A DNA stretch of 64,000 nucleotides, taken from assembly GCF_019602855.1 (NCBI RefSeq), contig NZ_CP080767.1, forward strand, positions 2,790,001 to 2,854,000. Reading direction: 5' to 3'. Source of the stretch: Cupriavidus pinatubonensis. GTDB lineage: Bacteria > Pseudomonadota > Gammaproteobacteria > Burkholderiales > Burkholderiaceae. Of this stretch, positions 32,338-40,759 are shown in pieces. The notes under the pieces were generated by a model that was not told where the DNA came from, ran no database searches, and saw nothing but the letters and a program-made list of their open reading frames with translations. The position numbers and the translations under genes were made by a program. How positions within the stretch are numbered: the first letter of the stretch is position 1; each line of letters starts with the position of its first letter.

Positions 32338-35264
32338 CCGACGCGCTGGCGCCCCGCATGACTGCCGCCACGCCTGCGATGACGGACAGTCGGCCACCCT
32401 TTGCGCAATGCCTGGCCGCACATGTGTTGCGACCGCCCGGACTGCGCTGGGCCGGTGGCCAGCCGCTGGTAGCGCGGCTGCTCGAAGCGAACCGCGACGC
32501 TGCAGCCGGCATGCCGGGCGTGCGTGCCGTGGTCATACGCAACAATTTCGCCGCCGCAGTAGCGGATTCGGCAGAACAAGCTGCACAGGGGATCGCTGCA
32601 TTGCAGGCGCGTTGGGCGGCGCCGCCTGCGGCGGAAAACTCCCCCGTTCGTCGAGAGACGCTGGCGCAGCGGGGCAATGCATCCGCCGCGCTCGAACAAT
32701 CGCACGCCCGGCAAGCGCAGCACTATCAATGGCCGTTGGCGGGCATGCAGGCGACCACTGCAACGTGCACGGCGATCGCCGACTGGCGAGACGGCGCGCT
32801 GCGCGTCTGGCTGCCGAGCACTCGCCCGGGCGGGTTGCGTGCCGAACTGGCCGCGCTGCTTGGCATCACTGAACAACAGATCACGCTGGTGTGCTGGCAA
32901 GATGCGGACGACACCGCCGACGCCGGCTTGCTTGCGCATCACGCTGCCGCCGACGCCGCGCTGCTCGCGCATGCCACAGGCGCTTGCGTTCGCCGGACCA
33001 TCACCGCTGACGACGTTGGCCTGGCCGACGCCATGCTCCACTGGCAGATCGACAGCGCGCGCGGCGGCGCCAACATCGACGCCTACGCCGCAACGCTGGG
33101 CGGCACCATTGCCCCGTCCGTGCCGCTCGCGCTGTGGCTGACCCGCACGGCCGCGCCGGTGGCCGATGTAGCCGCCGACACCGAAGCCGCAGATCACGTG
33201 CTTCCGCCCTATCGCATTCCCAATATCGACATTGGCGCTGCCGGGCCCTATGCAGCCGGCGCGTCGCTCGCGGACGCCCGCGCGCAAGTGTTCGCCCGGG
33301 AATCGCATCTCGATGAGATTGCCGCCAGCGCCAGCACCGATCCGGTAGCGCTGCGACTCGGACACCTCGACGACGCGCGGGGCGCGGCGCTTGTCCGCGA
33401 AGTCGCGGATCGCGCGGGATGGGTACCGTCGGCGCCGGGAGCCAGGACATCGCGCGGCGGCAATGTGCGCCGTGGGCGCGGCTTCGCCTATGCGCAAACG
33501 GCCGAAAGCGATACTGCGCAAAGCTGGTCTGCCTGGGTTGCGGAAGTCGAGGTCGACGGTAACACTGGCGAACTCGCCGTGACGCGCGTGACCGTGGGAC
33601 ACGACAGTGAAGCAGCCGTGCCCGCACGCTCGACGCCTGTATCGCCGGCGCTGGAAGCCATGGTCGCGCAAACCGCGCGGCAACTGACAGCGCAATCGCC
33701 GGACTTCGATGCATGGCCTGCCGAGTTGCCCGAAACATCGGACAGCGCACTGCCGGCCGTGACCGGCATCAACGTGCCGGAGATCCGCGTGGCCGGGACG
33801 CTGGCTATGGGCAACACGTTGGCTGCCGGTCCCGCCGCCACGCTGCCTGCTGCGGCGGCAGTCGCCAACGCCATCTACGATGCCACCGGCGTGCGCCTGC
33901 GCGAACCGCCTTTCAGCGCAGACCGGATCCGGCGGGCGCTGGACGCGCAACAACCCGAGAAGCGGCGCAGCAAACGTGGCTGGTTCGCCGCAGCGGCTGC
34001 CGCGGCGGCTGGCTTGTGCGCTACGGTACTGCCGTGGCGCGCGCCGATCGCGCCCGTGACGCCACAGGAACCGGGCTTCTACTCTGCCGCCACACTGGAA
34101 CGTGGCCGACTGGTTGCTGCGGCAGGCGATTGCGCGGTTTGCCATACGGCACCAGGCGGCGTCAAAAACGCAGGTGGTCTGGCTCTGGAAACACCGTTCG
34201 GCACGGTCTACAGCACCAACATCACGCCCGATGTCGAAACCGGCATCGGCAACTGGTCGTTCGCGGCATTCGAGCGCGCAATGCGCGAAGGCATACACCG
34301 CGATGGCCGCCGCCTGTATCCCGCGTTCCCGTACACCGCGTTCGCGAAGATCAGCGATGCCGACATGCAGTCGCTGTATGCCTACCTGATGTCGTCCGAG
34401 CCGGTGAAGGCCGACGTGCCGCGCACCGAACTGGCCTTCCCGTTCAATATTCGTCCGCTGCTGGCGGGTTGGAACCTGCTGTTCCATCGCAACGAGCAGT
34501 TTCAACCCGATGCTGCGCGGTCGGCGCAATGGAACCGCGGCGCCTACCTGGCCGAAGGCCTCGGCCATTGCAGCGCGTGCCATTCGCCACGCAACCCGCT
34601 TGGCGGTGAAAAAGGCGGCCGACACTATCTGACCGGCGGCACGGCCGAAGGCTGGGAAGCGCCTGCGTTGACCGCGCTGTCGCGCGCGCCGGTGCCGTGG
34701 ACCGAAGATGCACTGTTCACCTATCTGCGCGGCGGCTACGCCGTGCATCATGGCGCCGCTGCGGGGCCGATGGCACCCGTGGTCGAAGAACTCGCACTGC
34801 TGCCCGAATCCGATGTGCGGGCCATTGCGCACTACGTTGCATCGTTCAGCGCGCCGCCGCCGGCACCCGCCGAGATTACCGCGCAGGCCATGCAATACGA
34901 ACAGCACAGCGCAGAGGCAGCCACTACGCTTGGCGGTCCCGCTGCGCGCCTTTACCAGAGCGCCTGCGCGGTGTGCCACCAGTCCGACCAGGGCATGCGG
35001 CAGTTTGGCGTGAAGCCTTCGCTGGCACTCAACACGAACCTGCACAGCGACCGGCCCGACAACGTGATCCAGGTGCTGCTGCAAGGCATGCCGGCACCGC
35101 CGAACAGCACGCTCGGCGCCATGCCGTCCTACTCGGACAGCCTGGATGACCAGCAAATCGTGGCGCTCACGAAATACCTGCGCGCGCGCTTTGCCCCCGA
35201 CAAACCCGCGTGGCAGGACGTGGAAGCCACCGTCGCGCGCCTGCGCGCAGCGCCTGCTCACTGA
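32334..35264 (+). CDS. nicB: Nicotinate dehydrogenase cytochrome subunit: triheme c fused to a degenerate molybdenum domain
   Basis: A 976-residue protein. Residues about 1-540 are related to the large chain of molybdenum hydroxylases but are shortened, and lack the cofactor-binding blocks seen in the 759-residue protein at 23693-25972. In the C-terminal active-site block the usual GAGE is AAGP, with Pro500 in place of the catalytic Glu. A hydrophobic Ala-rich stretch near 548-565 follows and could anchor the protein. The C-terminal part has three heme c sites: CAVCH (600-604), CSACH (746-750) and CAVCH (878-882). It should take electrons from NicA to the respiratory chain. GTG start coupled to nicA. 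Confidence 0.88.
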   Translation: MTDALAPRMTAATPAMTDSRPPFAQCLAAHVLRPPGLRWAGGQPLVARLLEANRDAAAGMPGVRAVVIRNNFAAAVADSAEQAAQGIAALQARWAAPPAAENSPVRRETLAQRGNASAALEQSHARQAQHYQWPLAGMQATTATCTAIADWRDGALRVWLPSTRPGGLRAELAALLGITEQQITLVCWQDADDTADAGLLAHHAAADAALLAHATGACVRRTITADDVGLADAMLHWQIDSARGGANIDAYAATLGGTIAPSVPLALWLTRTAAPVADVAADTEAADHVLPPYRIPNIDIGAAGPYAAGASLADARAQVFARESHLDEIAASASTDPVALRLGHLDDARGAALVREVADRAGWVPSAPGARTSRGGNVRRGRGFAYAQTAESDTAQSWSAWVAEVEVDGNTGELAVTRVTVGHDSEAAVPARSTPVSPALEAMVAQTARQLTAQSPDFDAWPAELPETSDSALPAVTGINVPEIRVAGTLAMGNTLAAGPAATLPAAAAVANAIYDATGVRLREPPFSADRIRRALDAQQPEKRRSKRGWFAAAAAAAAGLCATVLPWRAPIAPVTPQEPGFYSAATLERGRLVAAAGDCAVCHTAPGGVKNAGGLALETPFGTVYSTNITPDVETGIGNWSFAAFERAMREGIHRDGRRLYPAFPYTAFAKISDADMQSLYAYLMSSEPVKADVPRTELAFPFNIRPLLAGWNLLFHRNEQFQPDAARSAQWNRGAYLAEGLGHCSACHSPRNPLGGEKGGRHYLTGGTAEGWEAPALTALSRAPVPWTEDALFTYLRGGYAVHHGAAAGPMAPVVEELALLPESDVRAIAHYVASFSAPPPAPAEITAQAMQYEQHSAEAATTLGGPAARLYQSACAVCHQSDQGMRQFGVKPSLALNTNLHSDRPDNVIQVLLQGMPAPPNSTLGAMPSYSDSLDDQQIVALTKYLRARFAPDKPAWQDVEATVARLRAAPAH

Positions 35265-35370
35265 GTTAGCCGAGACCTTCCTGCGCACGTTACGTCGCGC
35301 GGGAAAACCCCAAGGAGAAAACCGCAGATCGGCCTTGCCGGCCCTTTTCATGTAGCTTACGCTGAACGAT

Positions 35371-35390
35371 CATGTAGTGCGCACTACATG
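35371..35390. promoter_or_regulatory. 20-bp perfect palindrome upstream of nicT
   Basis: CATGTAGTGCGCACTACATG, a perfect palindrome 329 bases before the transporter ATG. A partial copy (CATGTAGC, 35349-35356) lies 22 bases upstream, in phase for two turns of DNA. This is the size of a TetR or MarR operator. It differs from the GAGTGTGTACACTC site of nicC/nicE, so a second regulator (perhaps the TetR protein) is implied. Confidence 0.6.
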
Positions 35391-35507
35391 AGTGCGACAG
35401 CAGCGTGCGGCGGTGCATTCGGGCACAAGAACGGAGCCACCGTGAACCGCGCGCGATGATGAATACAAGACCAGAAATCCACCCAGGGTAGACAAACAGG
35501 AGCGACG

Positions 35508-35555
35508 ATGACGTATTCGTACCAAGCCCGCAGGGTGCGAGGACTCCCGGCATAG
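35508..35555 (+). CDS. Possible 15-residue leader peptide or gene remnant
   Basis: ATG at 35508 with AGGAG six bases upstream, the best ribosome site in this gap, and TAG after 15 codons. The encoded peptide (MTYSYQARRVRGLPA) is basic and has no known relative that I recognise. It may be the start of a gene lost by deletion, or a leader. Low confidence. Confidence 0.25.
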   Translation: MTYSYQARRVRGLPA

Positions 35556-35718
35556 TTCTCGCTTCGCCAGATTCAAGTAGCCCCCACGCTTCGCAGCAAA
35601 CCGGCGAAACTGCATCCCGCAGTCAATGCACCACGCATCCGTAGCCGCGGTCCGGCCCTGCTTCGACAGACGTGCGCTTCCGAGTTCAGGAATTAGCCTT
35701 TACAGACAGGTAGACAAC

Positions 35719-37119
35719 ATGTCGTCATCCATTTCATCCATGCCATCCACGCCCATCGCCGAAGCTGCGATAAGCTCTGCCCCACAGCCAAGCACGAGGG
35801 CAGCGATGTCTCCAACCATCACCATCGAGCAGGGCATCCGCGCGGCCGGCGTCGGCCGGTTCCAGTACCGGCTGTTCGTGATCTTCGGCCTCGTGTGGCT
35901 TGCCGACGCAATGCAGGTGCTGTCGATCGGCTTCACGGCGCCGTCCATCGCCAAGACGTTCGGCATTCCCGTGCCGACGGCACTGCAATCCGGCACGATG
36001 TTCTTTGTCGGGATGCTGATCGGCGCATTCGTGTTCGGCCGCCTGGCGGACCGGATCGGCCGCCGCCCCGTGCTGATGATGGCCGTGGTCATCGACGCCA
36101 TCTGCGGCGTGGCCTCGTCGTTCGCACCTGATTTCCAGTGGCTGCTGGTGCTGCGTTTCCTGACCGGCATCGGCGTCGGCGGCACACTGCCCGTCGATTA
36201 CACGATGATGGCCGAGTTCCTGCCGTGCGACCGTCGTGGCCGCTGGCTGGTGCTGCTGGAATCGTTCTGGGCGATCGGCACGATCCTGCTTGCCGTGCTG
36301 GCACTGATCGCTGTTTCGCGCGGCGATGCGGCCTGGCGCCTGATCTTTCTCGTCACCGGCATCCCGGCACTCGTCGGCGTGGTGTGCCGCTTCTTCGTAC
36401 CGGAGTCTCCGCTCTACCTGAACAAGTCGGGACGTTCCGCAGAGGCGCGCGCGGTGCTGCAGCGCGTGGCCACCGCCAATCGCGTTTCAGTGGAAATCGG
36501 CGCGCTGGAGCCCCAGCAGATGGAGCGCAAGTCGGTGCTGGCGCTGTTCGCGAGCGGCTTCCGTCGCCGCAGCATCAGCCTGCTGGTGGCCTGGGCGCTG
36601 ATCTCGATCGCCTACTACGGCGTCTTCGTCTACCTGCCGGTGAAGCTGGCGGGCCAGGGCTTCGGCTTCATGCGCGGCCAGGTCTTCCTGATCCTGCTCG
36701 CGCTGGTACAACTGCCGGGCTTCGCGCTGGCTGCGCATGGTGTCGAACGCTGGGGCCGCAAGCCGACGCTGATCGGCTTCCTGCTGCTCAGCGCCGCTGG
36801 TTGCATGCTGTACAGCCTGGGCCAGTCCCCGGCGCTTGTCGTCGGCTCCACGTTGCTGATGAGCTTTTCGCTGCTCGGCACCTGGGGCGCGCTCTACGCC
36901 TTCACGCCAGAGGTGTATCCGACCGACCTGCGCGCGAGCGGCATGGGCACCGCAGGCGCCATGGCACGTTTCGGCGGCCTGTTCGCACCGGCCATCGTCG
37001 CGCCGGTCATGGCCACGCAGTTCACGCTTGCGCTGGTGCTGCTGTCCACGTGCCTGGCCGTGGCAGCACTCGCGATCTACATGGTCGATATCGAGTCGAA
37101 GGATCGCGCGCTCGATTGA
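35719..37119 (+). CDS. nicT: MFS transporter, probably for nicotinate or a pathway acid
   Basis: A 466-residue major facilitator with 12 membrane helices. The loop between helices 2 and 3 reads GRLADRIGRRPVLM, helix 4 contains RFLTGIGVGGTLPVDYTMMAEF, and the second half has ERWGRKPTLIGF; this is the sugar-porter/aromatic acid:H+ symporter subgroup. The first 40 residues are a Ser/Pro-rich cytoplasmic tail; a start at 35806 (MSPTITIEQG) would remove much of it. The nic clusters of Pseudomonas contain a similar MFS gene, nicT, which is the basis for the symbol. The ATG at 35719 has a modest AGG site. Confidence 0.82.
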   Translation: MSSSISSMPSTPIAEAAISSAPQPSTRAAMSPTITIEQGIRAAGVGRFQYRLFVIFGLVWLADAMQVLSIGFTAPSIAKTFGIPVPTALQSGTMFFVGMLIGAFVFGRLADRIGRRPVLMMAVVIDAICGVASSFAPDFQWLLVLRFLTGIGVGGTLPVDYTMMAEFLPCDRRGRWLVLLESFWAIGTILLAVLALIAVSRGDAAWRLIFLVTGIPALVGVVCRFFVPESPLYLNKSGRSAEARAVLQRVATANRVSVEIGALEPQQMERKSVLALFASGFRRRSISLLVAWALISIAYYGVFVYLPVKLAGQGFGFMRGQVFLILLALVQLPGFALAAHGVERWGRKPTLIGFLLLSAAGCMLYSLGQSPALVVGSTLLMSFSLLGTWGALYAFTPEVYPTDLRASGMGTAGAMARFGGLFAPAIVAPVMATQFTLALVLLSTCLAVAALAIYMVDIESKDRALD

Positions 37120-37234
37120 CGCACGGCGCGGCGGTCGGCTTCCATTACAATCCCGCTACAACGGCGCGGCGCCCCGGTCCACAAGATCGGGGCCGCCCGC
37201 TTCCCCCTCCTGCCGCCGAGCCATCGCCGCCGCC

Positions 37235-37885
37235 ATGAAACAAGATCCGCGTTTCCCCAGCCTGTACATCCTCGACCACCCGCTGATCCAGCACAAGCTC
37301 TCGCATATGCGCGACAAGGACACGTCCACGCGCACCTTCCGCGAATTGCTGCGCGAGATCACGCTGCTGATGGGCTACGAGATCACGCGCCACCTGCCGC
37401 TCACCACGCGGCATATCGAGACGCCGCTGGTGCCGCTGGAAGCGCCGGTGATCGCAGGCAAGAAGCTCACGATCGTGCCAGTGCTGCGCGCGGGCGTAGG
37501 CATGAGCGATGGTCTGGTCGAACTGATCCCGTCGGCACGCATCGGCCATATCGGCGTGTATCGTGACGAGCAGCACCGCCCGGTGGAATACCTGGTGCGC
37601 CTGCCCGACGTGGAAGACCGCAGCTTTATCCTGTGCGATCCGATGGTGGCCACCGGTTACTCGGCCGCACATGCCGTGGACGTGCTAAAGCGCCGCGGCG
37701 TGAAGGACGAAGCCATCACTTTCGTCGCACTGGTCGCTGCGCCCGAAGGCGTGGAGGTATTCCACAAGGCGCATCCGAACGTGAAGCTGTACGTGGCGTC
37801 GCTCGACAGCCACCTGGACGACCACGCGTACATCGTGCCGGGCCTCGGCGACGCGGGCGACCGGCTGTTCGGTACCAAGAACTGA
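37235..37885 (+). CDS. upp: Uracil phosphoribosyltransferase
   Basis: A 216-residue enzyme that makes UMP from uracil and PRPP for pyrimidine salvage. The family N-terminus LYILDHPLIQHKLSHMRDKDT and the PRPP loop ILCDPMVATGYSA are clear, and GLGDAGDRLFGTK closes the protein as in other Upp enzymes. The ATG at 37235 gives the normal length; the longer frame enters the MFS gene. A strong terminator follows at once, so it is probably a single-gene unit. Confidence 0.96.
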   Translation: MKQDPRFPSLYILDHPLIQHKLSHMRDKDTSTRTFRELLREITLLMGYEITRHLPLTTRHIETPLVPLEAPVIAGKKLTIVPVLRAGVGMSDGLVELIPSARIGHIGVYRDEQHRPVEYLVRLPDVEDRSFILCDPMVATGYSAAHAVDVLKRRGVKDEAITFVALVAAPEGVEVFHKAHPNVKLYVASLDSHLDDHAYIVPGLGDAGDRLFGTKN

Positions 37886-37891
37886 TATTGC

Positions 37892-37922
37892 GGCGGGCCG
37901 GAAAGGCCCGCCTGATTTTTTT
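37892..37922 (+). terminator. Rho-independent terminator after upp
   Basis: GGCGGGCC, loop GGAAA, GGCCCGCC, then TGATTTTTTT. A perfect 8-bp stem with a T-run six bases after the upp stop. Confidence 0.93.
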
Positions 37923-38033
37923 CCCATGCCGGCGTGGCTTGATCCTACTCAATAGCCCACCCGGTGCGGCTTCCTACACTCGACGTGATACGGCTATCGC
38001 CGCAAAACGTCACCATCTCAAAGGGAGACCCGC

Positions 38034-38216
38034 ATGGAAGCCTTCAAGATCCTGTTCACGACCGGTACCGGGCTGATGAGCCTCGGGGTGATCGTCTTCA
38101 TCATTGGCATGGCGTGGTTCTTCGCGCGGATGTTCAGCCGCAAGATGCGCGAAGACGCGGCAGCAGCGAAGGCCGCCGCGGGAAACCGGCCTGCGTCGCA
38201 GGCCGGCTCGCACTGA
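38034..38216 (+). CDS. DUF3149-like single-helix membrane protein
   Basis: A 60-residue protein with one membrane helix (about 13-33, GLMSLGVIVFIIGMAWFFARM) and a charged Ala/Lys-rich C-terminal tail. Size and sequence (MEAFKILFTTG start) match the small DUF3149 proteins found in betaproteobacteria, whose role is unknown. AAGGGAG lies seven bases before the ATG. It is followed, tail to tail and six bases away, by the DUF853 ATPase gene. Confidence 0.82.
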   Translation: MEAFKILFTTGTGLMSLGVIVFIIGMAWFFARMFSRKMREDAAAAKAAAGNRPASQAGSH

Positions 38217-38222
38217 ACGGGC

Positions 38223-39758
38223 TTACTTCTTCTTGCCGCCGCCCAGCAGGCTGCCCAGCACGCCACGGATCAGTTCGCGGCCGACCTGAGAACCGACGGT
38301 GCGTGCGGCGGACTTGGCCATCGACTCGAGGATGGAATCGCCACGGCCGGTCTTGCCCGTGCCCTTGGTCAGCGAGCCGAAGATCTCGCCGGCGGTACCA
38401 AGCCAGCCGCCCTCTTCGGCCGGCGCGCCGCCTGTCGGCTTTTGCACGGAAGTGCCGCCGTTGCCACCACCGTTTGCCGCCGACGCCACACCGCCGCGCA
38501 GTTTCTCGTAGGCCGATTCCCGGTCGATCGCCTTTTCATACGTACCTGCCACCAGCGACGTCGCGATCAGTTGCTTGCGCTCGTCCTCCGTGATGGGGCC
38601 GATGCGGCTGCCCGGCGCCAGCACCCATGCGCGCTCGGTCACGCCCGGCGTGCCCTTGGCGTCGAGCAGCGACACCAACGCCTCGCCCACACCCAGTTCG
38701 CCGATCACCGTTTCGAGGTTGAGCTTCGGATTGGCGCGCATGGTCGTGGCCGCGACCTTGACCGCCTTCTGGTCGCGCGGCGTGAACGCGCGCAGCGCAT
38801 GCTGCACCCGGTTGCCGAGCTGGCCCAGCACGGTGTCCGGAATATCGACGGGGTTCTGCGTGACGAAGTACACGCCGACGCCCTTGGAGCGGATCAGCCT
38901 CACCACCTGCTCGATCTTGTCGAGCAGCGCCTTGGGCGCGTCGTTGAACAGCAGATGCGCCTCGTCGAAGAAGAAGACCAGCTTGGGCTTGTCGAGGTCG
39001 CCGGCCTCTGGCAGCTTCTCGAACAGCTCCGACAGCAGCCACAGCAGGAACGTGGCATAGAGCTTGGGCGAGTTCATCAGCTTGTCGGCCGCCAGGATGT
39101 TGACCACGCCCTGGCCCTTCTCGGTCTGGATGAAGTCTTCCAGGTTGAGCATGGGCTCGCCAAAGAACACGTCCGCGCCCTGCGACTCCAGCGCGACCAG
39201 CCCGCGCTGGATGGCACCGATGGAAGCCGCCGAGATATTGCCGTACTCGGTCGTGAATTGGGCCGCGTTGTCGCCCACATACTGAAGCATCGCGCGCAGG
39301 TCCTTGGCGTCGAGCAGCAGCAGGCCGTTCGCGTCGGCAATGCGGAACACCAGGTTCAGCACGCCCTGCTGCGTGTCGTTGAGTTCCAGCATGCGCGACA
39401 GCAGCAGTGGGCCCATGTGCGAGATCGTCGCCCGGACCGGGTGCCCCTTCTGGCCGAATACGTCCCACAACGTGGTAGGGCAACCGCCCCAGGCCGGTTC
39501 GGGCAGATTCAGCTCTGCGAGCCGCGCCTTGAGTTTGTCGCTGGGCTGTCCCGGCTGAGAAATGCCGGTCAGATCACCTTTGACGTCAGCCATGAAGACT
39601 GGCACGCCGAGCCGGGAGAACCCCTGCGCGAGCGTCTGCAGCGTCACGGTCTTGCCGGTGCCGGTGGCGCCGGTGATCAGGCCATGCCGGTTGCCCATTT
39701 GTGGCAGCAAGGCCAGTTCAAGCTCGGCATTTTTGGCGATCAGGATAGGTTCGGCCAT
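38223..39758 (-). CDS. HerA-like DUF853 ATPase (YjgR family)
   Basis: A 511-residue P-loop ATPase. Walker A ITGATGTGKT (28-37) and Walker B LVFFFDEAHLLF are clear, with further VYFVTQNPVDIPD and the Arg-rich FTPRDQKAVK that are typical of the HerA/FtsK-like DUF853 proteins. The C-terminal region (about 400-490) is Gly/Thr-rich with a possible flexible hinge. The true function is unknown; HerA proteins work as DNA translocases, but this subgroup lacks a known partner. It stands alone and is divergent from the YebC gene. Confidence 0.92.
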   Translation of the reverse strand: MAEPILIAKNAELELALLPQMGNRHGLITGATGTGKTVTLQTLAQGFSRLGVPVFMADVKGDLTGISQPGQPSDKLKARLAELNLPEPAWGGCPTTLWDVFGQKGHPVRATISHMGPLLLSRMLELNDTQQGVLNLVFRIADANGLLLLDAKDLRAMLQYVGDNAAQFTTEYGNISAASIGAIQRGLVALESQGADVFFGEPMLNLEDFIQTEKGQGVVNILAADKLMNSPKLYATFLLWLLSELFEKLPEAGDLDKPKLVFFFDEAHLLFNDAPKALLDKIEQVVRLIRSKGVGVYFVTQNPVDIPDTVLGQLGNRVQHALRAFTPRDQKAVKVAATTMRANPKLNLETVIGELGVGEALVSLLDAKGTPGVTERAWVLAPGSRIGPITEDERKQLIATSLVAGTYEKAIDRESAYEKLRGGVASAANGGGNGGTSVQKPTGGAPAEEGGWLGTAGEIFGSLTKGTGKTGRGDSILESMAKSAARTVGSQVGRELIRGVLGSLLGGGKKK

Positions 39759-39955
39759 GGTGTCTCGGAACGGGAAGCGTGGCAGGCGGCCACAGGCGCG
39801 GCGCGAACAGGGCCGCGTGATAAAATCATGGGCTGATTATAGCCAGCAGCCGGGCCTATCCGTCACCCGGCGCGCCCGTTCGTTGCCGTGTACACCGGCG
39901 CGCGCAAGCTGCAGCCTTCCCGCATAACTTCACGTTTTCCGCTTCGGAGAGAATC

Positions 39956-40681
39956 ATGGCCGGTCACTCGAAATGGGCCAATATCAAGCACAAGAAAGCC
40001 GCCGCTGACGCCAAGCGCGGCAAGATCTGGACCCGCCTGATCAAGGAAATCACCGTTGCCGCCAAGCTTGGCGGCGGTGACCCCGACTCCAACCCGCGCC
40101 TGCGCCTGTCCATGGACAAGGCAATGGACGCCAATATGCCCAAGGACAACATCCAGCGCGCGATCCAGCGCGGGGTGGGTGGCCTGGAAGGCGTGAACTA
40201 CGAGGAAATCCGCTACGAGGGCTACGGCCTCAGCGGCGCCGCGATCATCGTCGACTGCCTGACCGACAACCGCACCCGCACCGTCGCCGAAGTACGCCAT
40301 GCATTCTCGAAGCATGGCGGCAACATGGGCACCGAAGGCTCGGTGGCGTTCATGTTCACGCATTGCGGCCAGTTCCTGTTCGCGCCGGGAACGCCCGAAG
40401 ACAAGCTGATGGATGCCGCGCTCGAAGCCGGCGCCGACGACGTTGTCACTAATGAAGACGGCTCGATCGAAGTCACTTGCCCGCCGAACGACTTTTCCGC
40501 GGTCAAGGCGGCACTGGAAGCGGCCGGCTTCAAGGCCGAAGTGGCCGACGTGGTGATGAAGCCGCAGAACGAAGTCGATTTCACGGGTGACGACGCAGTG
40601 AAGATGCAGAAGCTGCTGGACGCCCTCGAAAACCTCGATGACGTGCAGGAAGTCTTCACCAACGCGGTCATTGAAGAATAA
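39956..40681 (+). CDS. YebC/PmpR family protein
   Basis: A 241-residue YebC-type protein. The N-terminus MAGHSKWANIKHKKAAADAK is the family hallmark, and the EIRYEGYG and ALEAGADD segments follow. These proteins were annotated as transcription regulators and have also been tied to translation of proline-rich stretches. An AGAGA-like site precedes the ATG. It is followed by a strong terminator and then purD. Confidence 0.95.
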   Translation: MAGHSKWANIKHKKAAADAKRGKIWTRLIKEITVAAKLGGGDPDSNPRLRLSMDKAMDANMPKDNIQRAIQRGVGGLEGVNYEEIRYEGYGLSGAAIIVDCLTDNRTRTVAEVRHAFSKHGGNMGTEGSVAFMFTHCGQFLFAPGTPEDKLMDAALEAGADDVVTNEDGSIEVTCPPNDFSAVKAALEAAGFKAEVADVVMKPQNEVDFTGDDAVKMQKLLDALENLDDVQEVFTNAVIEE

Positions 40682-40699
40682 CTAGACTGAATTAGCCCC

Positions 40700-40731
40700 G
40701 GGCGGCAGCACACTCACGCTGCCGCCCTTTT
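40700..40731 (+). terminator. Rho-independent terminator after the YebC gene
   Basis: GGGCGGCAGC, loop ACACTCAC, GCTGCCGCCC, then TTTT. A perfect 10-bp stem between the YebC gene and purD. Confidence 0.92.
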
Positions 40732-40759
40732 GCATGCGTTTCTTTTCTGGCAGTGGATC

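Larger units (their letters stand above)
35265..35718. other. Non-coding stretch between nicB and the MFS transporter
   Basis: 454 bases. A GGCC-TTGCC-GGCC hairpin followed by CTTTT (near 35332-35348) may be a weak terminator after nicB. Then come the 20-bp palindrome (35371-35390), a 15-codon frame with a good ribosome site (35508-35555), and two copies of GGTAGACAA (35488-35496 and 35709-35717). No longer gene is seen. Confidence 0.55.

Noticed and set aside
32148..35351. A 1067-codon open frame on the minus strand across nicB
   Set aside because: It is a shadow of the nicB frame in high-GC DNA. It shows no domain, has the odd Arg/Gly/Ala composition of antisense frames, and the plus-strand frame has clear heme motifs and coupling to nicA.
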